A DNA stretch of 64,000 bases from Reticulitermes speratus (taxonomy: Eukaryota; Arthropoda; Insecta; Blattodea; Rhinotermitidae): NCBI GenBank assembly GCA_021186555.1, contig JAJKFL010000003.1:52055130-52119129 (forward strand), in the 5' to 3' direction. Below the pieces are notes generated by a model. The model made no database searches. It was given only the letters and a program-made list of their open reading frames with translations, and was not told where the DNA came from. Below are positions 57,801 through 64,000 of the stretch, in pieces (the first letter of the stretch is position 1; each line of letters begins with the position of its first letter). Both the position numbers and the translations under genes were made by a program.

Positions 57801-58281
57801 TTATACAGTGCCCACAACAAAGTGATATACAGTACCCATTGGATGTGTCTCCGATGAACGACGTGAACTTTATTGTTTTAACGGTTTTATACAACACCTA
57901 CACATCTTAATATAAACTTATTGAACGTGATTACGCTGTGAACGCTAGTTGCCCCTGATGATGGCCAGTTAGCTGGCCGAAATATATGTAGGGCTTGGTT
58001 TTTTAAAACTATTAATGTTTTAATAGGAAGTGCATGTGTTGGTATAGTTTTACTACTATTGTTCTCATGTGTTGAGCATAATACTGTTTGTAGGTCTTGG
58101 ATGAAAATAATCTAAAGGATGACTGATTAAATATGTTCTGTCACGTTGTACTGTTTCTGATACAGATAAGCATTGACAACAAAACAGAGAAAGCAGCAGT
58201 GCTTGAACAGGAATTAAAGGCAACAGAAGACAGACTGCGGAAGACGGAGGAAGCTTTAACAGAAGCAAGAAAGAGATTGAG
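42820..58281 (+). CDS. Cep135: Centrosomal protein Cep135, exons 1-14 of an incomplete gene (825 aa seen)
   Basis: Coding exons: 42820-42999, 43442-43568, 44909-45076, 47527-47768, 48367-48550, 49169-49335, 51046-51241, 52241-52482, 52782-52898, 53686-53886, 55639-55734, 55989-56218, 56489-56699, 58166-58281. All GT-AG, all phases agree. The start is [18 protein letters not shown] and [16 protein letters not shown], the conserved N-terminal microtubule-binding coiled coil; [31 protein letters not shown] and [16 protein letters not shown] follow in the order of vertebrate Cep135. The protein is almost all Glu/Lys/Leu-rich coiled coil, with a basic Pro/Lys linker about residues 520-560 and a Thr/Ser-rich linker in exon 10. 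It is a structural protein of the centriole cartwheel/wall. Vertebrate Cep135 is about 1140 aa, so about 300 residues are missing; exon 14 ends with a good donor (AG/GTAAGT), so the gene continues past 64000. Confidence 0.95.
44262..44492. repeat. Fold-back repeat, CGUC family, long copy
   Basis: Arms 44290-44375 and 44390-44480 mirror each other: GCGTCGTGTGGTAATTGTTT, ACCGACGTTTCGGGACAAC, GGGTCAAGAGT and the inverses. The right arm reads ACCCGTGAGGATGGGACTGA..., where CUGANGA has decayed to GUGAGGA. It lies in intron 2 of Cep135. Confidence 0.87.
45165..45455 (+). mobile_element. Type D SINE
   Basis: GGGAGCCAAGACAGCATACTG... is a decayed head; GGGGTTCAATTCCTGGGAGG is the B-box region; GGGGCCCACCCAGCC, TGGAGGTTAAGAATGAGTGG and ACATTACCTTTC follow in type D order. 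It lies in intron 3 of Cep135. Confidence 0.72.
45541..45767. repeat. Fold-back repeat, CGUC family, near-perfect copy
   Basis: The arms are almost identical over about 90 bp (ACGGCGTCGTGTGGTAATTA, ACCGACGTTTCGGGACAACG, ATCGGTCCCATCTTCATGG and inverses). On either strand the centre reads ACCC AUGAAGA U GGGAC..GUCCC GAAA CGUC GGU, a hammerhead layout in which C3 is A. It lies in intron 3 of Cep135. The high arm identity suggests a recent copy. Confidence 0.9.
46810..46915. repeat. Fold-back repeat, diverged CGUC family remnant
   Basis: GAGGATTTCATTCTTCTGGCATATGG and the inverted CCAAGAAGAATGGAATCCTC frame a short centre with GTCTTCAAGAGTTG. In intron 3 of Cep135. Confidence 0.6.
49477..49955. 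mobile_element. TIR element (MITE), TA-flanked
   Basis: CAGTGGAACTTCGAACACAA on the left and the inverse of CCGTTCGAAGTTCAAGGGTC + CACTG on the right, between TA dinucleotides; internal subterminal TTCGAGTTT repeats. No transposase. In intron 6 of Cep135. Confidence 0.85.
50276..50319 (-). ncRNA. Hammerhead ribozyme candidate, intact core
   Basis: Minus strand: stem I GCCC/GGGC (50319-50316 with 50279-50276), CUGAGGA (50315-50309), one extra U, stem II GGCCAG UUAA CUGGCC, GAAA (50291-50288), stem III CAUAUG, UA (50281-50280) and then GGGC. Every required base of the CUGANGA/GAAA/UH consensus is present and all stems pair. It is antisense to Cep135. Confidence 0.85.
50815..50858 (+). ncRNA. 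Hammerhead ribozyme candidate, intact core, sense in Cep135 intron 6
   Basis: Stem I GCCC (50815-50818) with GGGC (50855-50858), CUGAGGA (50819-50825), extra U, stem II GGCCAG UUAA CUGGCC (50827-50842), GAAA (50843-50846), stem III CAUAUG (50847-50852), UA (50853-50854). Cleavage is expected between 50854 and 50855. It is the mirror copy of 50276-50319 and would be transcribed as part of the Cep135 pre-mRNA. Confidence 0.86.
51314..51864 (+). mobile_element. 5'-truncated LINE (non-LTR retrotransposon) with target-site duplication
   Basis: The frame 51312-51803 encodes the C-terminus of an endonuclease/reverse transcriptase: [51 protein letters not shown] and [16 protein letters not shown], all typical of the post-RT region of insect LINEs. 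It ends with a stop, then CTTCTCAAGAAGGACTC and (TTAG)4. The 15-bp TACAGGCAAATCATT flanks both ends (51299-51313 and 51865-51879). The frame is still open, so the insertion is fairly recent. It lies in intron 7 of Cep135. Confidence 0.92.
53165..53320. repeat. Fold-back repeat, diverged CGUC family
   Basis: GATTCAATGCTGTGTTGTTGG / CCAATAACACAGCATCACATCCC and GGTTCCCAGTGTTATGAAGG / CCTTCAAAACATCAGGAACC are inverted, around CTTGAATGGTCAAGTAG. In intron 9 of Cep135. Confidence 0.7.
54519..55427 (-). pseudogene. Mariner-like transposon with decayed transposase N-terminal region
   Basis: The ends CAAGGCCTGATCAAGAATTA and the inverse of TACTTTTTGATCAGGCTTCA are similar and TA-adjacent. Minus-strand translation around 55190-54990 gives [20 protein letters not shown] and [11 protein letters not shown], which match the helix-turn-helix linker region of mariner-type transposases (QSV..DERSGRPSTSRT...NV..V..L...DRR). 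No catalytic domain is left. In intron 10 of Cep135. Confidence 0.75.
56300..56405. repeat. Fold-back repeat fragment, diverged CGUC family
   Basis: GTGGTCTTTTGGGATGTAATGCC, GTTTGGTAGGTAGACGATGTTTCGGAGG and GCTGCCTCTGGCAGTGAAGAC keep the left arm and centre of the family; the right end CTGAGGACCACAG is the inverse of the start. In intron 12 of Cep135. Confidence 0.6.
56890..57110 (+). mobile_element. Direct tandem repeat with hammerhead-like motif
   Basis: The sequence CGAAACATGTAGTACAGTG + TTACACAACTAATAG... to ...ACATTTGTC(A/G)GACTATAAATA occurs twice in the same orientation (56901-56968 and 57041-57108). The second copy is preceded by GUCC CUGAGGA U GAGCC..GGUUC (57013-57041), then GAGA (57042-57045), CAUG UA GGAC: all stems pair, but GAAA has become GAGA. 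The first copy keeps GAAACATGTA but has lost the upstream half. In intron 13 of Cep135. Confidence 0.65.
57461..58055. mobile_element. Hammerhead-bearing inverted-repeat retroelement, copy 2
   Basis: The arms 57461-57600 and 57940-58055 are inverted (ACTTTTTATTAAAAC..., CCCTACATATGTTTTGGCCAG and inverses); the left end has TTCACCGTGCATG. The inner part matches that of the copy at 50183 in opposite orientation. The left-arm motif (57558-57597, minus) has AAAA in place of GAAA and no stem I; the right-arm motif is intact. In intron 13 of Cep135. Confidence 0.85.
57951..57994 (+). ncRNA. Hammerhead ribozyme candidate, intact core, sense in Cep135 intron 13
   Basis: Stem I GCCC (57951-57954)/GGGC (57991-57994), CUGAUGA (57955-57961), extra U, stem II GGCCAG UUAG CUGGCC (57963-57978), GAAA (57979-57982), stem III UAUAUG, UA (57989-57990). 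The expected cut is between 57990 and 57991. It lies about 170 bases before exon 14. Confidence 0.85.
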
Positions 58282-58479
58282 GTAAGTTGCAGCTGCATGG
58301 ATTACCATTTCTGTTTTAAAAATTTGCATTTTCAGCACATGTTCATGTATGCAGTTTTGATGAAACAGAACTGCAAGTAGTAGTGGTGCAGTTAACCCCT
58401 TCCCATCCTCTGTTATAGGGGTTGCGACATTTTAATTTTCTTGCGCAGTTTTTTTTTTTATGTTACTCATACCGTGCAT

Positions 58480-58640
58480 ATTCTTACAATTAATACACCA
58501 ACCAACAAATGCACTTAGTAAAATCCAATTCATGACAAGTATTAAACTCCTACATGTGCCAAAACATGTAGGAGTTTAATACTTGTTATGAATTGGATTT
58601 TATTGAGTGCATTTGTTGGTTGATGTATTAATTTCTTGCA
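58480..58640. repeat. Near-perfect palindrome, HHR-element family remnant
   Basis: Arms of about 68 bp (for example AACAAATGCACTTAGTAAAATCC... mirrored by GGATTTTATTGAGTGCATTTG) meet at a centre reading CCTACATGTGCCAAAACATGTAGG. The left outer part is ATACCGTGCATATTCTTAC. The CUGANGA half of the ribozyme is deleted. Confidence 0.85.
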
Positions 58641-59395
58641 CAGGTCCGCTGTTGGAAGCCTCCCATCACCAACTTAGTCATTTACTGCCATATTATGATC
58701 ATGTTCCAAGTTTTACATCTTTGTTTTTTTAGTCTTCGACTTCTTTTCTGACAACAAATGGCAGGAGTTGCATATTTTCCTATACTATGTGCCTTTCTTT
58801 TGTTAAAAGTTTTACATTAATTAATTTTTAGCTGCTGGGAGGAGGATTAGGTTAGAAATAAAAAGGGATGGAAAATGGTTAATCAAAAATGAATCCGCAC
58901 CACTTCAGATATGTCGTGTGTAAATGGAATTACAGTCTTTCATTGTGTTCTGGAGCAGTGTGTGCTGAGACAGCTGAATACAGAATGACAAGTCGGCAAA
59001 CACTAACTCTTATTAACATTAAATTAGTTTGTATTGAAACTGTATTAAGAGTGTGTTTGCCACATTCCTTAAAGATACACATTCGACATTTGGTATTTTT
59101 GCAGAATAACAGAAACTTAAAAGTTCTGCAAAGATAATCAAGTAATTACAGCATAGAATATCACTAGTTTTAAGGCTGTACAGTGTTTTCCAGTTTAATC
59201 ATATATCTGTGGACACAGCTGCTTGTCAGTGAATTAATGGAATTGCTTTATACAGGATGTCTTTTTTTAACATGAGACTGCGTGCCATAGAGTGGTTAAC
59301 ATTGTTGCTCCATAGCAAATACTAATACCACCTGCCCTGCAGTGCTCAGTCCATTGATAAAAAAAAAAGATTGTATGATTCCATTACAAATTATA

Positions 59396-59969
59396 CAGTG
59401 TGTCCACAAAGTCCCTTTGGGGTTTTGAAAAATTGTGGCGCGCAAACAAATTGAGCTAGCCACATGCGGTTTGCGGCAGATTACAGTGAAACTCTGGAAG
59501 TTTTTTTTTTTGCTGCCAACAGATGGCATAAGCGGCCATCTTTATGTTTCTCAGTCGTTTGTGAAATGGCGACTGTGCAGGAACGCACGCTTTGTGTGGG
59601 ATGGCAGAGACGGTCCAATGCCTTGGCCTCCACGTTCACCAGACATAACACCACTGGATTTTTTCCTGTGGGGTTATGTCAAGAGCAATGTGTTCCGAAC
59701 ACCAGTTAACGGACTTGATGACCTGAAGACCCGTATCAGGAATGCGATCTCGGCTATTCAAGCGGACATGCTCCACAGAACATGGCAAGAGCTCGAATAT
59801 CGTCTGGACGTTCTCCGTGCTACCAAGGGAGCCCACATCGAGGTCTACTGATGTCAGTAAAAAATTTCCAGAGTTTCACTGTAATCTGCCGCAAACCGCA
59901 TGTGGCTAGCTCAATTTGTTTGAGTGCCACAATTTTTCAAAACCCCGAAGGGACTTTGTGGACACACTG
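59396..59969 (+). mobile_element. Internally deleted Tc1/mariner-type transposon with 115-bp TIRs
   Basis: The ends CAGTGTGTCCACAAAGTCCC and the inverse GGGACTTTGTGGACACACTG lie between TA dinucleotides; inverted similarity continues about 115 bp to TTACAGTGAAACTCTGGAA. The inside encodes the transposase C-terminus: PMPWPPRSPDITPLDFFLWG (with the DDE-family SPD..P.D..LW block), then TRIRNAISAI and a final RLDVLRATKGAHIEVY stop at 59849-59851. The N-terminal and first catalytic parts are missing. Confidence 0.88.
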
Positions 59970-60100
59970 TATTATAACATTCCTTATTTAAGTTATATGT
60001 CAAAAATGGTATTTAATCTTGTACATTCACTGAACATACTTGATGCAGGAGACACTACTTTGTGTTATGTTTCTTGAGAGATGTCCTTAGGTTTCGAGTG

Positions 60101-63100
60101 TCACTGCTGTATATAGTAGTTCTGATTCAGAAAACGTGCAAGTATGACAGACGGTGACTGGCACTCTTCAACATGGATGGCACTTCCTGTTTTAACGTCT
60201 CTTCTCACTGTTGTCTTGATTGGTTTATATCCAGGTCGGCACTCGCATGTGGCCTTTAGTTGCCTCTTCCGCGCAATATGTTCGTACCACTGTCTCCCTT
60301 CTCTCACTGGTACCAACCACTGGCCTGTTGAGCACGGTCCCTTCGTGTAAAGTAAATAACAGGTCTCATTCCATTTAACCATTCCTGCTTTTGAATCGCA
60401 TTCCTTTTCAGAGATCTCTCTTTCGTCATATGTCATATGGCACTGGTTTTGATTAGAATCATCTGTTTGACCTGGACAGCCACACATTCCTCTATAAGAG
60501 AACCCATCAATAGAAGGTCGTACAGCATTTTCAAACAGTACAATTTGACCTGGAGGGCAAGGTCCTCTAGTGCCAATCTTGTAGCAGGTCGTTTCTTCAG
60601 GGAAATACAGTCTTCCCTGTCGACAAGGAATTGGCACACAAGTAGTTGCATTGACCAGGAACTGGCCAGAAGCACAGGGTCCTCGTGTGTATACACGATA
60701 GCATGCTCCGCTTTCCGACGACAGCACGTGACCGTCCTTGCACTGACACGTGGCTTTTGTGGCATTTGAAAGCTCTTGCATGTCAACTGGTAATACAAAC
60801 TGATGACCTGGAGGGCATGGGCCAATTCCACCTGAAGAAAATGTAAACACTGACTCATTTTAAAGCTGATTAAATAATTGAGCAAACCTGATGTCATGTT
60901 CAAGTATGTGATTTTGGAATTATCACCAAGTGTTCAGTAAAAAAACTCAGTTTTATAAAAACTGCTTAAATAGTGAACCTAAAACCACTGCACAATGCAG
61001 AAAAATTTCGTCCAAAATTTAAGATTGTGATCTTGGTTGTGACATCATGTAGTATGACTACAAACTACATTTTCACAGTTGTAAAAAACCTCGTACATCA
61101 TATGCATTCTTTCTGTTTGTATTTATTTATGATGTATTTAATTGTGCTTGTAATAGTTCAGATTATATTGTGTGAAATAATAGAATGATTAGTGGATAAT
61201 GAATTGGAAGGGATATGGTAGGAAGTGTTTATGTCCTCATTTGGGTGCTATCCTTGTATTTGCAAGGAAGAACTGAAAGAAACCTACAGAAAACCTCAGT
61301 CAGGACAGCTGGTCTCCTTTTAAGATTTGAACCAAGGACCTCCTAAATATAATGTAGGAGTTTCAACCAGCAGATCTGTAAAATGTGTTAAACAGAAGAC
61401 ACAGGTGTTAAAGTTATTATTTTGTATTTTAGTTCCAGTTAAAGATTTGTTTTACGATATATTTATGAATTTGATTTTGCCTTTGCTTCACGCAGACTTG
61501 GGTCTATGTGTACTAATATTCCTTACATGTCATCTCCAGAATTGTCATAAAAACTGTGAAAAGGTATAAGATTGAAATTGCAACACACTGTGAACCTAGG
61601 TCTTCTTGTGGAGTTACTCCTCCAGTGTTTCTCAACCTGCAGCATTGTTTGAGTGGTTAGCATTATGCCCAGCCCCTTATTCCTGGCATAGGAGCCCCTA
61701 CCAGGCGTTTGATAGGAGGTTGGGTGGGCCCCAGAGCCATTTTCAGTGGCAAAGACAGAAGTGCTTCCCCCCACCCCCATAGGGAATCAAACGGTGATTC
61801 TCTGGTCATATGGAAAGTGCAGTTTATCAGATGATATAAATAAGAAAAATGTTGTCTTACCAATTTCATAGCACAGTCCTGTGTCCGCGTTGTAATGTGG
61901 AAAGTCCTTATTACAGCCACATTGACCGTTAGGTAAAAATAATGTCCCTTGCTCCAGACATGGCCCTCGTGTGAAATGCTCATGACAGCTGTCTCCTGGA
62001 GCCCAGTAATATTGTCCAAGTTCGCCTGTAGATTTGCATGTGCATTCTCCAATCCCACCACTTCCTGTGGCTGTAAGAAGCTCCCCCTTAGGGCAAGGTC
62101 CCCTTGTATGTTGCGGGTAACAAGTTTCATCTCGCGGCCAGAACACATGACCAGGCTCCGGGCATGGATCGGGTTCACGACAGGTTCCCCATCTTGTCCG
62201 AACACTGTCGCTGCTGTAATGTGCAGATAACGCTGTACAACGCTGTTTTTCCCGCCCTTACTGTAACGTGGAATGATTTCAGTATGTTTTAATGTGCAGA
62301 TTACCAAAATATTACATCATCTGCCATTTTGTTTGGACAACTACCTTTGTGATATCTTCCGAAAATATGTAAATATGTGACATGTAACAAAAATTTGGCT
62401 TGGTGAGTGGCAAATATGCTGCTGTTGGTTAATGTAATGCCAAGTGTCACGTATTGGTCAAGAGATCATCATGGCATGCATTGATTGGTCAAAAAATTGC
62501 TATGTCATATATCAAGTTTTCATTTGTTGGTAGACAGGTTTCCCCAAAATGTTGGTGCCTATCTACAAAACTACACAACAGTAATATTCCTAATCCAGAA
62601 TATACATATTAATTAACTGACAAGAAATTCTTTATATTTGCTTCATGCACTCCACTGTGTTTATTTTATACAAATAAATGAGTCTGAAGTATATTTTTCC
62701 ACAGCTGTTACATTAATAAGTACAATATCAAGTTTCCTTTATTAATTGATATTAACTGTGACTACATGTTTCGGCTAAAATTAGCCATCATTCATATCAG
62801 TTAATAAAGGAAACTTTATTGTACATATTAATACTGTAGCTGTAGAAATTAGATTTTGATTTATTAATTTGGACAGTGCCAATCCCAGTGGCCGTGCGGT
62901 CTAAGGCGTGGGTCTATGGCCGCTCGCTTACTGGGATTGTAGGTTCGAATCCCACCTAGGGCATGGATGTCTGTCTCTTGTGAGTGTTGTGTGTTGTCAG
63001 GTAGAGGTCTCTGCGACGGGCTGATCACTCGTCCACAGGAGTCCTACCGAGTGTGGCGTGTCTAAAAAAGTGTGTGATCGTGAAGCCTTGAAAAATGAGG

Positions 63101-63579
63101 CGGCCTAGGCCCCCAAGGGGCTGTCGAGCCGTTGAAAAAAAAAATTTGGACAATAAATTCATTGAACTCATTAACTGAGGCAAAATTCAAATAATAAGCA
63201 CCATGTAATGTTACCTGGTGCCCAATTTTCCTGGTTTTTCTGGAACAGGAGCAAAATACTGCCCTTTTGGACATGGTCCGCGCTTAAAGAGTGTATGGCA
63301 CAGTGCATCTCGTGGTGACTGGGCTGTCCCGGGTGGGCAGCGACACTCTGCAGCGCCTTTCACCCCAGGTCCAAGCTCCATTGTGTCAGGACAGGGTGGC
63401 CCTTGTTGAAATATGTGGTAGCACTGCCCATCTGGTGGCCAGAACAGTAACTGCCAGCCACCAGGCTGCACTGCACATGGGTTGTGAACAGGATCTGCCC
63501 ATGGTGGTGGCAGCACTGCAGCTTCCAGGCACATTACACACATCAGAAACACGCAGCCTGTACTTCCACTTCCCTGCAT
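60101..63579 (-). CDS. DUF4789-type cysteine-rich secreted protein, 3 exons, 482 aa
   Basis: Coding exons: 63579-63215, 62213-61861, 60831-60101 (stop 60103-60101); GT-AG junctions and phases agree. The ATG is followed by a signal peptide (GCVFLMCVMCLEAAVL). The mature protein has a repeated pattern of C followed by (Y/H)..(F/G/Y)(T/Q/K)RGPCP.G: CYHIFQQGPPC, CHTLFKRGPC, CYPQHTRGPCPKGE, CHEHFTRGPC, CYEIGGIGPCPPGH, CYRVYTRGPC, CYKIGTRGPCPPGQ, CYLLYTKGPC. This is the insect DUF4789 layout; its function is unknown, but it is secreted and disulphide-rich. An acceptor (TTCTTAACAG) three bases before the ATG shows a 5' UTR intron, so transcription starts upstream. It lies opposite to, and apparently inside, the Cep135 gene. 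Confidence 0.88.
61655..61800 (-). mobile_element. Type D SINE fragment
   Basis: GGGGCCCACCCAACCTCCTATC and GGGGAAGCACTTCTGTC... on the minus strand match the type D body after the B box (TTTGATTCCCTATGGGG). It lies in intron 2 of the DUF4789 gene, just downstream of exon 2. Confidence 0.6.
62700..62850. mobile_element. Inverted-repeat element with decayed hammerhead motif
   Basis: TTAATAAGTACAATATCAAG / TTTATTGTACATATTAA and AGTTTCCTTTATTAATTGAT / ATCAGTTAATAAAGGAAACT are inverted. Minus strand of the centre: GAAUGAUGGCUAAUUUUAGCC GAAA CAUGUA; stem II and GAAA are kept but the CUGA start of the first box is lost. In intron 1 of the DUF4789 gene. Confidence 0.7.
62881..63140 (+). mobile_element. 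tRNA-derived SINE, type C, full length
   Basis: Head CCCAGTGGCCGTGCGGTCTA, B box GGTTCGAATCCC, body GGGCATGGATGTCTGTCTC to GGGGCTGTCGAGCCGTTG and an A run. In intron 1 of the DUF4789 gene, about 75 bases from the exon 1 donor. Confidence 0.87.
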
Positions 63580-63702
63580 CCCCTGTTAAGAAGAATTAAT
63601 TTGTCTAAAGTCATAGTCTCTGCCACAAGAACCTAGATGTTGTGATTAATTTGTATGTCCCATAATTATTCATAGATTTTGAGATACTAGATGTTAGGGT
63701 GC

Positions 63703-63962
63703 CGATCACAGCGGCCGTGCGGTCTAAGGCGTGGGTCTACGGCCACTCGCTTACTAGGATCGTGGGTTCGAATCCCACCGGGGGCATGGATGTCTGTCTG
63801 TTGTGAGTGTTGTGTGTTGTCAGGTAGAGGTCTGTGCGACGGGCTGATCACTCGTCCAGAGGAGTCCTACCGAGTGTGATGTGTCTCAAATGTGTGTGAT
63901 CGTGAAGCCTCGAAAAATGAGGTGGTCTAGGCCCCCAAGGGGCTGTCGAGCCATAGAAAAAA
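63703..63962 (+). mobile_element. tRNA-derived SINE, type C, full length
   Basis: Head CGGCCGTGCGGTCTAAGGCG, B box GGGTTCGAATCCC, body and 3' end GGGGCTGTCGAGCCATAG plus an A run. It lies upstream of the DUF4789 start codon. Confidence 0.87.
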
Positions 63963-64000
63963 AAAAAAGATGTCAGGGTAAAGTGGGTAGCACTGTGGAT

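Noticed and set aside
58480-58640. Hammerhead ribozyme in the palindrome centre
   Set aside because: The GAAA-side sequence (CCAAAACATGTAGG) is present, but the CUGANGA box and stem II are missing.
59435-59851. 138-codon frame as a Cep135 exon
   Set aside because: It is a transposase C-terminus bounded by inverted ends and TA sites, and it is not coiled coil.

Overview
The window looks like a stretch of an insect nuclear genome: spliced genes with long introns, gene families with insect relatives (nose-resistant-to-fluoxetine acyltransferases, DUF4789 cysteine-rich secreted proteins), and dense tRNA-derived SINEs, LINE fragments and small inverted-repeat elements. The repeat types remind me of cockroach/termite (Blattodea) sequence, but that is an impression from memory and not a proof. 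No bacterial, CRISPR or rRNA/tRNA gene features are seen.

Layout. (1) 1-222, minus: first coding exon of a second NRF-6-like gene, cut by the window edge. (2) 1560-26423, minus: a complete 13-exon NRF-6-like acyltransferase gene (733 aa); all exon phases agree. (3) 26424-29348: divergent intergenic region with no recognisable coding sequence. (4) 29349-35601, plus: glucosamine-6-phosphate deaminase, 6 coding exons, 276 aa. (5) 35602-42819: repeat-rich intergenic region ending in the 5' region of Cep135. (6) 42820-58281, plus: 14 exons of the centriole protein Cep135 (825 aa so far; the C-terminal part is not in the window). (7) 60101-63579, minus: a three-exon DUF4789 secreted protein (482 aa), probably nested in a Cep135 intron. 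The genes are not functionally linked; this is an ordinary arrangement of unrelated neighbours, apart from the tandem pair of NRF-6-like genes.

The unusual content is in the non-coding part. At least nine places carry the hammerhead self-cleaving ribozyme signature (CUGANGA, a stem II hairpin, GAAA, a tiny stem III and a cleavage dinucleotide, closed by a complementary stem I). The best copies are at 50276-50319 (minus), 50815-50858 (plus), 57951-57994 (plus) and 23862-23904 (minus). They sit in the arms of short inverted-repeat elements that share an ACCGTGCAT end motif, which I read as non-autonomous, Penelope/retrozyme-like retroelements. A second, more abundant fold-back family (core about 25530-25570, with copies through the introns of NRF-6 and Cep135) carries a related signature. 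Several copies lie in the sense orientation inside host introns. A second notable point is a 90/91-bp minisatellite (8345-10415) whose unit encodes the C-terminus of the LINE that lies directly beside it, so the satellite appears to be born from a LINE tail. A microsatellite at 13563-14070 similarly grows out of the (TTAG)n tail of another LINE.
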